Assembly (NCBI GenBank): GCA_013812655.1
Contig: JACCTC010000127.1
Span: forward strand, 25,851-89,850
Length of the DNA stretch: 64,000 nt
Direction: 5' to 3'
Origin: Deltaproteobacteria bacterium
GTDB lineage: Bacteria; Myxococcota_A; Polyangia; Haliangiales; Haliangiaceae
The notes under the pieces: generated by a model
Seen by the model: the letters and a program-made list of their open reading frames with translations, nothing else
Databases searched by the model: none
What the model was told of the DNA's origin: nothing
In this document: one piece after another, positions 1 to 8,512 of the stretch
Numbering within the stretch: position 1 is the first letter of the stretch
Layout: each line of letters starts with the position of its first letter
Program-made: the position numbers and the translations under genes

Positions 1-1
1 C

Positions 2-601
2 ACCGTCGGTCCGCCGCTGCCGGGTCTCGAGTGCAAGATCGCGGAGGACGGCGAGATCCTGGTGCGCGGTCCCAACGTCTTCCTCGGATATTTCAAGGAG
101 CCCGAGGCGACGGCAGAGTCCCTCGAGGACGGCTGGCTGAAGTCCGGCGATCTCGGCGCGTTCGACGCCGACGGCTTCCTGACGATCACCGGTCGCAAGA
201 AGGAGATCATCATCACCGCCGGCGGCAAGAACGTCGCGCCGAAGAACATCGAGGCGGCGATCAAGCAGTCGCCACTCGTCGGTGAGGCCGTGGTGATCGG
301 CGATCGCCGCAAGTTCCTGACCGCGCTCGTCACGCTCGACGAGGACGTGGCGCGCAAGCTCGCACCCGACGCGTCGAACGTCGCCGATGCGCCTCAGATC
401 AAGAGCGCGATCCAGGTGCAGATCGATCTGGTGAATCAATCGCTGGCGCGCGTCGAGCAGGTGAAGAAGTTCGCGATCCTGCCGAAGCCGTTCGGCATCG
501 ATAGCGGTGAGCTCACGCCCACGATGAAGATCAAGCGCAAGGTCGTCGCGCAGAAGTACGCGAGCCAGATCGAGGCGATGTACGGCGACGGCGGCGACTA
601 G
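2..601 (+). CDS. Long-chain acyl-CoA synthetase (AMP-forming), C-terminal part
   Basis: Open from the left edge of the window, so the start lies outside; 199 residues remain. The enzyme activates fatty acids with ATP and CoA through an acyl-AMP intermediate. The visible part carries the adenylate-forming signatures: GWLKSGDLGAFDADGFLTI (the hinge Asp region) and GRKKEIIITAGGKNVAPKNI, followed by the mobile C-terminal subdomain with the catalytic lysine region TPTMKIKRKVV near the end. This matches the long-chain (FadD15-like) branch rather than acetyl-CoA synthetase. Its stop codon overlaps the GTG start of the next gene by one base (TAGTG), suggesting translational coupling. The family assignment is confident; the chain length preferred cannot be read. 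Confidence 0.93.
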   Translation, partial: TVGPPLPGLECKIAEDGEILVRGPNVFLGYFKEPEATAESLEDGWLKSGDLGAFDADGFLTITGRKKEIIITAGGKNVAPKNIEAAIKQSPLVGEAVVIGDRRKFLTALVTLDEDVARKLAPDASNVADAPQIKSAIQVQIDLVNQSLARVEQVKKFAILPKPFGIDSGELTPTMKIKRKVVAQKYASQIEAMYGDGGD

Positions 602-1362
602 TGGTCGCACCCTGGCCACGCGAGAACTACGTCGCGGGAGGTGGGCCGGCGCAGATCGCGCTGATCGCGCTGTCTTCGGCGAAGCTGCCCGACCCCCTGC
701 CCGTCTCGCGCGCCCGCCACGGCATGCCGGACCACGGTGATGGCGCTGAGTCGATCGCGCTCGTCGCGCGCGACCGTGCCGACGATCCGACGTGGTTCGC
801 GAACCAGGTGCTCGCGCCGTTCACCGAGCTGATCGTGTCCGATCTCGGACCCGACGCGGCGGCCACGGTGCTTGCCGCCGAGCACGCGTACGTGATCGAG
901 GCGCAGCTCGACGATCCCGACGACCTCGGTCACCTGCAGGCAGCCTGGGCGCTCGCGAAGTGTGTGTGCGAGGAGGGCGCGGCGGTCGTGATCGACGTCT
1001 ACGCGGCACGCGCACACCTCGGCAGCGAGGTCGCCGCGATGCGCGCCGATCGCAGCTTCGACGTCATGCACGAGGTCACCCTGTTCTTCGAGGAGGAGCC
1101 CGCCGGCACGCTCGCCGCGTGGTCGCTCGGCCTCAAGAAGTTCGGCCGCCCCGATCTCGTCGTGCTCGGCGTCCGGGCCGACGAGGCGACCGAGGCCGCG
1201 CTGCTGCTTCGCGACATCGCCGCGACGCTCGCGTCCGGGGAGCGCATCGAGCCAGGTGACAGCGTCGGCGCACCGGGCGGGCGCACACTCGTCGCCGAGC
1301 GCTTCGACCCCGCGCACTCGGCTGCGGTCGCCGTCGACGGCGACGCGATCTTGCTGCGCTGA
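601..1362 (+). CDS. Hypothetical cytoplasmic protein coupled to the acyl-CoA synthetase
   Basis: 253 residues starting with GTG inside the stop codon of the upstream acyl-CoA synthetase. No signal peptide, membrane segment or catalytic motif I recognise. The middle has an alternating alpha/beta pattern (AWALAKCVCEEGAAVVIDVY, then HEVTLFFEEEPAGTLAAWS), which looks like a compact globular enzyme or binding domain. A near-perfect hairpin follows the stop. Function unknown; only its co-transcription with the synthetase can be inferred. Confidence 0.75.
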   Translation: MVAPWPRENYVAGGGPAQIALIALSSAKLPDPLPVSRARHGMPDHGDGAESIALVARDRADDPTWFANQVLAPFTELIVSDLGPDAAATVLAAEHAYVIEAQLDDPDDLGHLQAAWALAKCVCEEGAAVVIDVYAARAHLGSEVAAMRADRSFDVMHEVTLFFEEEPAGTLAAWSLGLKKFGRPDLVVLGVRADEATEAALLLRDIAATLASGERIEPGDSVGAPGGRTLVAERFDPAHSAAVAVDGDAILLR

Positions 1363-1367
1363 ACAAT

Positions 1368-1394
1368 CAAGGGGCCGCCAGCGGCGACCCCTTG
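1368..1394. terminator. Bidirectional hairpin terminator between convergent genes
   Basis: A 12-bp stem (1368-1379 paired with 1383-1394, one G-T wobble) with a 3-base loop lies between two convergent genes. The stem begins CAAGGGG on each strand. There is no long T-run, as is usual in GC-rich genomes. Confidence 0.7.
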
Positions 1395-1422
1395 AAGCGA
1401 TGATCGACTGGCAGAGCGCGCG

Positions 1423-2286
1423 TCAGTCGATGAGCTTGGCCGGGCCGCAGTTGCCGCCGGCAGCCGTCTGCGCCGCGAGCGTCGAGTCGTAGAACTTCTG
1501 CAGCGCGGTCATGCCGATGTTGGTCGTCGGGTTGAACCGGGGGTGCCCGACGATCACCGTGCCGGCATTGTTCATCGCGCCGGTGTTGATGATGACCTTC
1601 GCGGGCTCCGAGGCGGTGTCGACGGTGAAGTACTTGAGGAGGTAGCCCGACTGCTCGCTGACGACCTTGAAGAACACGTCGGCGTTGCCGTTCACCATGA
1701 AGCCGTCCCCGCCGCCCTGGTGGCAGTTGAGGCACTTCTGGTTGTTGTTCGCGGCGAGCGTGCTCCACGCGCCTGGCATGTTCGCGGCCCTGAAGTTTTC
1801 GAGCGTCATGCAGCCGGTCCACGTCGCGAGCATCGCCTTGGGGTCGACCGTCGGCGTCGGGTTCGTGCCCTTGCGCTCGGTCGCCTCGACCGACAGCCAG
1901 TTCGTGATCTTGGTGCTCTCGTCCGGCGTGTACGTCACGCCCTGGTGTCCGGCCGTGATCTTCGTGAGGATCGGGGCGATCGAAGTGAAGCCACCCACGA
2001 TCGTGGGGGCGCGCTCGATCGCCGCGTAGCCGGCGTCGGGGTCCATCGTATAGAACTTGCCGAGCGCGCCGCTGACCGCATCGAGGCTGTGGCAACCACC
2101 ACCGCTGCACTTCGCCATCGCAGCGTGGACATCGCGCTTGTAGATCGTGGCGCCCATCGTGTTGATGGTGGTGCCGGCGTCCGGCTCGTCCGTGCCGTCA
2201 TCGCCACCGGTATCGGTGCCACCAACCGCGCCAACACAGCCGGTAACCATCAGCAGACCCGAAACGGCGGCGAGGAGATGGCGCAT
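1423..2286 (-). CDS. Cytochrome-c-like lipoprotein
   Basis: 287 residues from the ATG that opens a lipoprotein signal (MRHLLAAVSGLLMVTGC, lipobox VTGC); the longer reading frame upstream has no signal peptide and was rejected. A canonical haem c motif CLNCH lies about two thirds along, and a spaced variant CSGGGCH lies near residue 55. Two further cysteines are near the C-terminus. It is probably a periplasm-facing lipid-anchored mono- or dihaem protein, transferring electrons outside the inner membrane. It is divergent from the aldehyde:ferredoxin oxidoreductase, which may be only positional. The second haem site is doubtful because its spacing is CX4CH rather than CX2CH. Confidence 0.75.
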   Translation of the reverse strand: MRHLLAAVSGLLMVTGCVGAVGGTDTGGDDGTDEPDAGTTINTMGATIYKRDVHAAMAKCSGGGCHSLDAVSGALGKFYTMDPDAGYAAIERAPTIVGGFTSIAPILTKITAGHQGVTYTPDESTKITNWLSVEATERKGTNPTPTVDPKAMLATWTGCMTLENFRAANMPGAWSTLAANNNQKCLNCHQGGGDGFMVNGNADVFFKVVSEQSGYLLKYFTVDTASEPAKVIINTGAMNNAGTVIVGHPRFNPTTNIGMTALQKFYDSTLAAQTAAGGNCGPAKLID

Positions 2287-2376
2287 GGCTGTCACATTTG
2301 CAACAGCCGATCCACGGGTGTCACGAACGATCACAGACACTTGTGACCAAGATCGGTGCCGTTTGCCGGGGTCTGT

Positions 2377-2392
2377 CCCCACGGGGGTGGGG
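2377..2392. repeat. Small perfect hairpin in divergent intergenic region
   Basis: CCCCAC and GTGGGG pair around a GGGG loop between the cytochrome-like lipoprotein gene and the oxidoreductase gene. It is upstream of the -10-like box of the latter. It could be an operator or a chance structure in GC-rich DNA. Confidence 0.3.
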
Positions 2393-2414
2393 CCTCGCCT
2401 GGATCCCCTTGGGC

Positions 2415-2420
2415 TACACT
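2415..2420 (+). promoter_or_regulatory. -10 box TACACT, leaderless promoter of the oxidoreductase
   Basis: TACACT ends 7 nt before ATG 2428; no ribosome-binding site precedes the start. The spacing places transcription initiation at or near the A of ATG. Confidence 0.55.
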
Positions 2421-2427
2421 GGCCGCC

Positions 2428-4467
2428 ATGCCAGCAGGCGAAGGTGTGGCTCTCGTGCGTCCGCGGTATGGCCACCACGGCAAGGTTCTGTTCGTCGATC
2501 TGACCGAGCGGACCCATCGGGTCGAGCACATCGACGAGGCGGTCTACCGCGCGTATCTGGGTGGGTACGGGCTTGGCGCGTGGCTCATGTGGAAGCACTT
2601 CCCCGCCGGTGCCGACGCGCTGGCACCCGAAGCCTGCTTCTCGATCTGCAGCGGCCTGCTCACCGGGCTGCGCACGCCGTTCTCCGGACGCATCCAGATC
2701 GTCGGCAAGTCACCGCTGACCGGGACGTGGGCGGACTCGAACTCCGGCGGCAGCGTGTGCAGTCACCTCCGCCAGGCCGGCTACGACGCGGTGGTCGTGC
2801 GCGGCCGCGCGGCCGAGCCAACCGTGCTGGTGATCCGCGACGGCGAGATCAGCTTCGAGCCCGCCGGCGAGCTGTGGGGGCAAGAGATCCCGCAGACGTT
2901 CGACGCGCTCAAGCAGAAGTTCGGCGGCAAGCGTGACGTCGGGGTGTCTGCGATCGGCCCGGCCGGCGAGCAGCAGCTGCGAATCGCGTCCGTGATGAAC
3001 GACCGCTATCACGCGTTCGGCCGGCAGGGCTTCGGCGCGATCTACGGCAGCAAGAACCTCAAGGCGATCGTGGTCTCGGGCTCGGGCGAGATCCCGGTCG
3101 CCCAGCCTGCGGAGTTCAAGGCACTCTGCAAGGGCATCACCGACGAGTACAAGCGTGACCTCGGGCTCGTCGGCCGGGTGTTCGCGTACTTCATCAAGCC
3201 CAAGGGTTGGCTCGCGTGGATGTACCGGCTGATGACGCGGATGGGCGCCAAGCTGCAATCGCCGACCGCATCGATGCGGCGCGCGTGGTCGCAGCGCGGA
3301 ACGACCGCCGCGGTCGCGCTCTCGATCGAGAACGGTGACGCACCGATCAAGAACTGGCTCGGCGTTGGCTCGCGGGATTTCCCGCTCGGCAAGCGCGGCA
3401 TGAAGATCGATGGTGCGGTCGTCGACAAGTACATCACCAAGAAGCTGTCGTGCGGTGACTGTCCGATGCCCTGCAAGGGGATCGTCAAGGTGAAGTCACG
3501 CGGGCTCAGCGACGTCCGGCGGCCCGACTACGAGACGATCGTCGGGTTCGGCGCGAACCTCCTCAACGACGACATCGAGCTGATCACCGCCTGTCACGAC
3601 GCGTGCAACCGCTACGGCATCGATGCCGTGAGCTCGTCGATGACGATCGCGTGGGTGTGCGAGTGCGTCGACAAGGGCATCCTGACGGCCGCGGACCTCG
3701 ACGGCATCGACATGAAGTGGGGCGACGGCGAGGCCGCGCTCGCACTCACGATCAAGATGGGCAGCGGGCAAGGCTGCGGCGCGTGGCTCGGCCAGGGCGT
3801 CAAGCGCGCGTCGGAGCACGTCGGCAAGGGCAGCGACGTGTTCGCGATCCACGTCCACGGCGGTGAGCCCGCGTATCACGACAGCCGGTTCACCTCGCTG
3901 ATGGGCGTCACGTACATCGCGGACCCGACGCCCGGCCGTCACACCGCCGGCTCGGCCTCGTGGAACGAGACGTTCGGCGTCGGCTTCTCGCTGCCGAAGG
4001 CCGCGGACAAGAAGGAATGGAACGTGAAGTGGAAGGGGACCGAGGGCAAGGGCAAGGCCCAGGCGCTGCACTCGAATGCCCACCAGGCGATGAATGGCCT
4101 CGGCCTCTGCATGTTCACGATGCTCACCGGCTCGCTGCCGTGGACCGCACTGTTGAACGCCGCGACCGGCTGGACGATGACCGACAGCGACGTGCTCGCG
4201 TGCGGCGAGCGCATCCAGAACCTGCGCGCGGCCTTCAACCGCCGCGAGGGCATCACCCCCGACAAGTTCGCGCCCCACCCGCGGATGCTCGGCGAGGGCG
4301 ACGGCCTGCTCGACGCAGGCCCACTCAAGGGAATCCGCGTGCCCCTACCCGTCCTCCGGGACGATTACTATCAGTCGATGCAGTGGGACAAAACGACCGG
4401 AAACCTCTCGAAGGCCCGCGCGACCGAGCTCGGGATGGACGAGATCCTCGACGGGTACACGGCGTAG
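2428..4467 (+). CDS. Aldehyde:ferredoxin oxidoreductase (tungsten/molybdenum pterin enzyme)
   Basis: 679 residues, slightly longer than typical archaeal AOR (about 605). The family oxidises aldehydes to carboxylates using a bis-pterin W or Mo centre and one 4Fe-4S cluster, passing electrons to ferredoxin. The N-terminal domain has [20 protein letters not shown], then [10 protein letters not shown], as in AOR. The cluster ligands are visible: CGDCPMPC (Cys 342, 345, 349) and a fourth Cys in GLCMF near 561. ATG 2428 was chosen over the upstream ATG 2356 because homology begins after it and a -10-like box lies just before. The next gene, 51 bp downstream, is a MoaD-like carrier, a common companion. 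Metal and substrate cannot be told from sequence. Confidence 0.93.
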   Translation: MPAGEGVALVRPRYGHHGKVLFVDLTERTHRVEHIDEAVYRAYLGGYGLGAWLMWKHFPAGADALAPEACFSICSGLLTGLRTPFSGRIQIVGKSPLTGTWADSNSGGSVCSHLRQAGYDAVVVRGRAAEPTVLVIRDGEISFEPAGELWGQEIPQTFDALKQKFGGKRDVGVSAIGPAGEQQLRIASVMNDRYHAFGRQGFGAIYGSKNLKAIVVSGSGEIPVAQPAEFKALCKGITDEYKRDLGLVGRVFAYFIKPKGWLAWMYRLMTRMGAKLQSPTASMRRAWSQRGTTAAVALSIENGDAPIKNWLGVGSRDFPLGKRGMKIDGAVVDKYITKKLSCGDCPMPCKGIVKVKSRGLSDVRRPDYETIVGFGANLLNDDIELITACHDACNRYGIDAVSSSMTIAWVCECVDKGILTAADLDGIDMKWGDGEAALALTIKMGSGQGCGAWLGQGVKRASEHVGKGSDVFAIHVHGGEPAYHDSRFTSLMGVTYIADPTPGRHTAGSASWNETFGVGFSLPKAADKKEWNVKWKGTEGKGKAQALHSNAHQAMNGLGLCMFTMLTGSLPWTALLNAATGWTMTDSDVLACGERIQNLRAAFNRREGITPDKFAPHPRMLGEGDGLLDAGPLKGIRVPLPVLRDDYYQSMQWDKTTGNLSKARATELGMDEILDGYTA

Positions 4468-4518
4468 CAATGTCGAGACGAGAGAGGCCGTCCGGCCGAG
4501 CGAGCGCGAGGAACTAAG

Positions 4519-4824
4519 ATGGGCATCTTCGACCGACTTCGTGGCGACCAGGTCCGTATCCACATCGTGATCCGCGGCCGGATCGGCGACGACTGGAAGG
4601 ACGTCGACACGTACATGAAGGTGCCGGCCGGCACCACGCTGGCGAAGCTCGTCGAGTCCGCCGACGTCGCGAAGATCCCGCTGCGCGAGGCGCTCGAGCA
4701 CTCGCCGCACCTCAAGGACACGATGATGCTCAATGGCGAGCGGTGCCCGTTCACCGAGAACGCCGAGCGCGTGCTCGCCGAGGGCGACGAGGTCTACCTG
4801 CTCGCGCCGCTCGCGGGCGGCTAG
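4519..4824 (+). CDS. MoaD/ThiS-like sulfur-carrier protein
   Basis: 101 residues with a ubiquitin-like beta-grasp pattern ending in LAPLAGG, the Gly-Gly tail that is adenylated and thiocarboxylated in MoaD and ThiS. A short N-terminal extension precedes the beta-grasp. Immediately downstream of the AOR gene, it probably supplies sulfur for the pterin dithiolene of that enzyme (known for MoaD-type proteins; the AOR-specific role is inferred). Its last four bases overlap the stop of the convergent MCE gene. Confidence 0.85.
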   Translation: MGIFDRLRGDQVRIHIVIRGRIGDDWKDVDTYMKVPAGTTLAKLVESADVAKIPLREALEHSPHLKDTMMLNGERCPFTENAERVLAEGDEVYLLAPLAGG

Positions 4825-6356
4825 ATCAACCCGACGAGCAGCGCGCCGTAGACGCGCAACAGCATCGCGAGGTCGGCGTCGTCGAAGTGCAGCGCGGCGC
4901 CGACGAAGAAGTCCCGGCCGTATGGCACGCGCGTGAACCAGTTCGGCACCGCGGTGTTGCCGGTGATCACCTGGAGCTCGCCGGGCGCGTTGAGCACGTC
5001 ATCGACGCCGGCGACCACGTAGATCGAACGGAACACCGCGAACGCGCCGGCGAGCTTCACGCGCGGCGTCGGGCTGAACGACCCGAAGATGTCCGTCGAG
5101 AACTTCAGGCGGCCATCCATCAGCAGCATGTCGGCGCCGATGCCGAAGGTCGAATCCTTGAGGCCGCCGCGGAGCTGCATGAAGCCGAACTGCTTGCCGA
5201 ACTGGAACGTGAACCGCAGCTTGTCGCGGATCTCCTGGCGGCGCGTATACGTGTTCGCGTTGGCGACGTCGCTGAGCTGATCGGTGGGCAGCCCGCCGAG
5301 GGCGCTGCGCTCGACCTCGATCAGATAGAACTTGTCGTTGTGAGCGCGCAGCTCGGCGCTCGCATAGAACCGGAACTGGCGCGAGTGAGTGCCGAGCTCG
5401 AGCCGCCCGCCGAGCCAGGACTTGAAGCGGTTGAACCCCGCGGTCGCCTCGCGGAGGCCATCGGTCGTGTCCTCGATGTCGTCGGCGAGCTGCGGATCGT
5501 TGACCAGCTGACCGAGCGTGCCGCGCCAGTCGTCGCCAGAGCCGTTGTTGATCGCACCCATGACCTCGGCCATCTGGGCGACCGGCTCGTCCATGCGGTC
5601 CATGCCTTTGCGCGCGTTCGCGAAGCCCTCGATCATCCCCTGCTTGGCGTCGGCGATCGTGCCGCGCGCGTTCGTGACGCTGTGGTTCCAGCCATCGAGC
5701 CGGCCCGGCACCGAGCGGCCATCGGTTGCCATCGCCGCCGCCATCGCCTCGCTCCCGCGCTCCCAGCGCTGCATCGCGCGGTCGGCCAGTGCGAGGGGCC
5801 CCTCGACATGACCCGCCGCCAGCCAGCGATCGGCAGCGAGGAGCCGGTTCTCCATCGGGCCCTGCACCCACTGCCGACCGTTGACCATGAAGTCGTGCAC
5901 GAGCTCGAGGGCGTTGTCGATCTTGGGCATTGCCGTCGCCATCGCGCGCAGCACGGTGTCCGTCGAGCCGCCCTCCTGGACGTGGCCGATCTGGCCGCCC
6001 GGCCTGACCATCACCGACGAGGTCCCCGGGATGATCTCGATGTAGCTGTCACCGAACAGCGAGTCCGAGCGCCGCGTCGCGAACGAGTCCACCGGGATCT
6101 CGATGGTCTCGTCGAGCCGCATGTCGACACGCGCGAGCCGACCCTCGATCGAGAGCCACGTGATGTCACCGATCCGGACGCCCGCGATGATGACCGGCGA
6201 TCCCGGCTGCAAGCGCGAGCCGTCGCGGAACATCGCGAACGCCTGGAACTGCCCGCCGACCGTGCTGTCGGGGACCTTGGAATAGATCAGCAAGCCGAAC
6301 CCGCCGACCACGACGAGAATCAGCCCGATCGTCACCAGGCGAGAGAGCCACCGCAC
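4821..6356 (-). CDS. MCE/MlaD-family lipid-transport protein with beta-rich C-terminal domain
   Basis: 511 residues from GTG. One N-terminal membrane anchor (residues about 5-27), then a single MlaD/MCE domain (about 37-115, with GSPVIIAGVRIGDI and SLFGDSYIEIIPG), a helical stretch (about 125-290), and a C-terminal segment of alternating strands (GKQFGFMQLRGGLKDSTFGI, GADMLLMDGRLKFSTDIFGS). This C-terminal block resembles that of long deltaproteobacterial MlaD proteins and looks barrel-like. MCE proteins carry phospholipids between inner and outer membranes with an MlaE permease and MlaF ATPase; neither is adjacent here, so partners must lie elsewhere. Start supported by TACTAT six bases upstream. 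Confidence 0.88.
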   Translation of the reverse strand: MRWLSRLVTIGLILVVVGGFGLLIYSKVPDSTVGGQFQAFAMFRDGSRLQPGSPVIIAGVRIGDITWLSIEGRLARVDMRLDETIEIPVDSFATRRSDSLFGDSYIEIIPGTSSVMVRPGGQIGHVQEGGSTDTVLRAMATAMPKIDNALELVHDFMVNGRQWVQGPMENRLLAADRWLAAGHVEGPLALADRAMQRWERGSEAMAAAMATDGRSVPGRLDGWNHSVTNARGTIADAKQGMIEGFANARKGMDRMDEPVAQMAEVMGAINNGSGDDWRGTLGQLVNDPQLADDIEDTTDGLREATAGFNRFKSWLGGRLELGTHSRQFRFYASAELRAHNDKFYLIEVERSALGGLPTDQLSDVANANTYTRRQEIRDKLRFTFQFGKQFGFMQLRGGLKDSTFGIGADMLLMDGRLKFSTDIFGSFSPTPRVKLAGAFAVFRSIYVVAGVDDVLNAPGELQVITGNTAVPNWFTRVPYGRDFFVGAALHFDDADLAMLLRVYGALLVGLI

Positions 6357-6362
6357 GGCTAC

Positions 6363-6368
6363 ATAGTA
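6363..6368 (-). promoter_or_regulatory. -10 box TACTAT, leaderless promoter of the MCE gene
   Basis: Read on the minus strand, TACTAT is followed by 6 nt and then GTG (6356-6354). No Shine-Dalgarno sequence is present. Confidence 0.6.
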
Positions 6369-6371
6369 GCG

Positions 6372-7373
6372 TCAGTTGTTGCGGGCGCAGTCGAGCGTGA
6401 GCGTGATCATCGTCCCTTGTTCGATCACGTCGAAGTCCTCCACCTTGAGGGCGTAGAGGTCCTGGGGCTCGAGGAGGCCATCCCACTTGGCCGTCGTGTA
6501 GCGATCACTCTGGGCGGTCAGCGCGATGTTGCCGCCATCCGCGTGATACATGCCGTACTTCTGGAGGGCCCGGGCGACGACCTTGGCGCCCTCGCTCGGC
6601 AGGCTGTCGACGGGGTAGTCCGCGCGCAGCCGCATGTGGAAGCCGTAGGCCGGCGAGTCGGGGCCACCGGTCGTCGCGGTGCCGTGAGTTGCCGGACGCA
6701 CGTAGCCGCGGCGGATCCGGTTATTCGGCAGGATGAACCGGATCGCGTGATTGATCTCGCCGGCCGCGACCTCGTCCGCGGTGAACAGCAGCGGCGCGAT
6801 CGGGAAGCCCGCGGCATCCGCGCTCGTGCACTGCTCGCCGCGCAGCGTGTCGCCGTAGGTCGCCTGGGTGTCCCAGACCGCGAGGCATCCGCCGTTGAAT
6901 GCGGAACCGCTGATGTCAGCGCGCCACATCTCGTAGAGCTTACCGGCGCTGCGGTCGTGGACGATCAGGTGACAGTCGCCGTTGCCGTCGCACGCGTAGC
7001 CGCTCTCGCCCTCGACGTTGCCCCCAGCGGGTACCGGCACCGGCACGTGATCGCAGTCGGGATCGTAGAAGTCGTCGGTCGTCGTGAAGGTCCGCGTCGG
7101 CGTCGAGCTGTCCGCGCCAAGGACGTCGAACGAGAAGTCGACGTGCATCCGATCGCCATTGCCCCAGCCGCCGAGTGCGCGCAGCGCCGCGATCATCGCA
7201 TCGCTCTGCGGCGACTTCGCCGCGTCACTGACGACGCGATTGAAGAACATCGGCTCCTGGAAGAACGGACCGGCACCGTCAGGAACCGGCGGCGCGTCGT
7301 TGCCACCGTTGATCGTGTTCTTGCTCCCACCGCAGGCCGCGGCCAGCACGACCGCCACGAGGATCCGGCGCAT
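6372..7373 (-). CDS. Lipoprotein, paralogue of its upstream neighbour
   Basis: 333 residues with signal MRRILVAVVLAAACGGS (lipobox AAAC). It aligns through almost its full length with the next gene upstream (7421-8386): shared blocks include EPMFFNRVV, GDCHLIV, FTADEVAAGEI, HAIRF, and GAKVVARALQKYGM. The segment from RLRADYPVDS to QKYGM-x4-GG resembles a widespread uncharacterised family of secreted proteins in actinobacteria and myxobacteria. Conserved cysteines suggest disulfides. No enzymatic motif seen. Probably co-transcribed with its paralogue (47-bp gap), the product of a tandem duplication. Confidence 0.8.
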   Translation of the reverse strand: MRRILVAVVLAAACGGSKNTINGGNDAPPVPDGAGPFFQEPMFFNRVVSDAAKSPQSDAMIAALRALGGWGNGDRMHVDFSFDVLGADSSTPTRTFTTTDDFYDPDCDHVPVPVPAGGNVEGESGYACDGNGDCHLIVHDRSAGKLYEMWRADISGSAFNGGCLAVWDTQATYGDTLRGEQCTSADAAGFPIAPLLFTADEVAAGEINHAIRFILPNNRIRRGYVRPATHGTATTGGPDSPAYGFHMRLRADYPVDSLPSEGAKVVARALQKYGMYHADGGNIALTAQSDRYTTAKWDGLLEPQDLYALKVEDFDVIEQGTMITLTLDCARNN

Positions 7374-7420
7374 GGCGGGCAGGTTCGCACGGCCCCACGC
7401 CCGGGCTCAAGCGCTGGATC

Positions 7421-8386
7421 TCAGCGGGTGCAGCGGTAGGGGTACGAAATCACCGGACCGTTGTCGACGACCTCGAAGTCCTCGACGCGCAGGAACTCGA
7501 GATCGCGGTCCGCGAGCAGCCCTGCCCACTTGGCCGTCGTGTAGCGATCGCTGGCGGCGGTCAGGGTGACCTCACCGCCGTCGGCGTGGACCATGCCGTA
7601 CTTCTGAAGCGCCCGCGCGACGACCTTCGCGCCCTCGTTCGGCAGCGAGTCGATCGGATAGTTGGCCTTGAGCCGGAGGTGCACACCGTACGGCGGCGTG
7701 TTCGCCGGGCCCGTCGTGTCGGTGCCGTGGACCGCGGGGCGCACGAAGCCGCGACGTACGCGATCGTTGGGCAGCACGAAGCGGATCGCATGAGTGATCT
7801 CGCCGGCCGCGACCTCGTCGGCCGTGAACAGCATCGGCGCGATCGGGAGCCCCGCCGCGTCCGCGCTCGAGCATTGATCGCCACGCAGCGTCTCGTCGTA
7901 TGCCCGGGTCGTGTCCCAGACCGCGAGGCAGCCACCGCGGAAGTCGCTGGTGATGTCGGCCTTGTACATCTCGTAGAGCTTGCCGCCCTCGCGATCGAGG
8001 ACGATCAGGTGACAGTCGCCGTCCGAGACACATGCGTAGCCAGGCTCGCCCTCGAGGTTTCCGATCGCCGGCACTGGCACCTCGGCCTGCTCGCAATCGG
8101 GCGAGTAGAAGTACTCCGGCGTCGGCGTGAACGGGCGGCGCGGCGTCGTGGTGTCGGCCTCGAGGACCGCGAACGAGAAGTCGATCTGCAAGCGGTTGCC
8201 GCGACCCCAGCCGCCCGCGGATCGCAGCCCGGCGATCATCGCGTCGCTGTCGGCCGCCTTCGGTGCGTCCTCGATCACGCGATTGAAGAACATCGGTTCG
8301 CTGAAGTACGGGCCGCTGTCGCCAGCGCCGTCACCGCCGCCGCCGCATGCCGCGAGCAGCAATCCGAGCACGACCTTGCCTTGCAT
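7421..8386 (-). CDS. Lipoprotein, first gene of a tandem duplicate pair
   Basis: 321 residues; signal MQGKVVLGLLLAACGGGG (lipobox LAAC). Paralogue of the downstream gene, with the same order of blocks from SEPMFFNRVIEDAPKAADSD to the C-terminal Tyr/Cys-rich end. It is preceded by a TAAGAC box six bases before ATG and so probably heads the two-gene unit. No recognised catalytic residues; role at the cell surface unknown. Confidence 0.8.
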   Translation of the reverse strand: MQGKVVLGLLLAACGGGGDGAGDSGPYFSEPMFFNRVIEDAPKAADSDAMIAGLRSAGGWGRGNRLQIDFSFAVLEADTTTPRRPFTPTPEYFYSPDCEQAEVPVPAIGNLEGEPGYACVSDGDCHLIVLDREGGKLYEMYKADITSDFRGGCLAVWDTTRAYDETLRGDQCSSADAAGLPIAPMLFTADEVAAGEITHAIRFVLPNDRVRRGFVRPAVHGTDTTGPANTPPYGVHLRLKANYPIDSLPNEGAKVVARALQKYGMVHADGGEVTLTAASDRYTTAKWAGLLADRDLEFLRVEDFEVVDNGPVISYPYRCTR

Positions 8387-8392
8387 CCCGGC

Positions 8393-8398
8393 GTCTTA
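8393..8398 (-). promoter_or_regulatory. -10-like box TAAGAC before the lipoprotein pair
   Basis: TAAGAC on the minus strand ends 6 nt before ATG 8386. It lacks the final T of the usual hexamer, so it is weaker than most others in the window. Confidence 0.4.
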
Positions 8399-8512
8399 CT
8401 GCACGACGCGTGCGTGGCCACGGTCGCGGGCCCGAGACGGAGCGACGCTGGTAGCCGGGCGAGGCTGCTTCGATCCGTGCCGAGGCGCCCGTGGCGTGCG
8501 CCGGCGCGACAG

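Noticed and set aside
601..1362. DUF4261-like family for the hypothetical protein
   Set aside because: Only vague resemblance in length and secondary structure; no defining motif seen.
4743..7439. An 898-codon open frame on the plus strand
   Set aside because: It is antisense to the MCE and lipoprotein genes, which have signal peptides, homology and sensible starts; long shadow frames are expected at this GC content.
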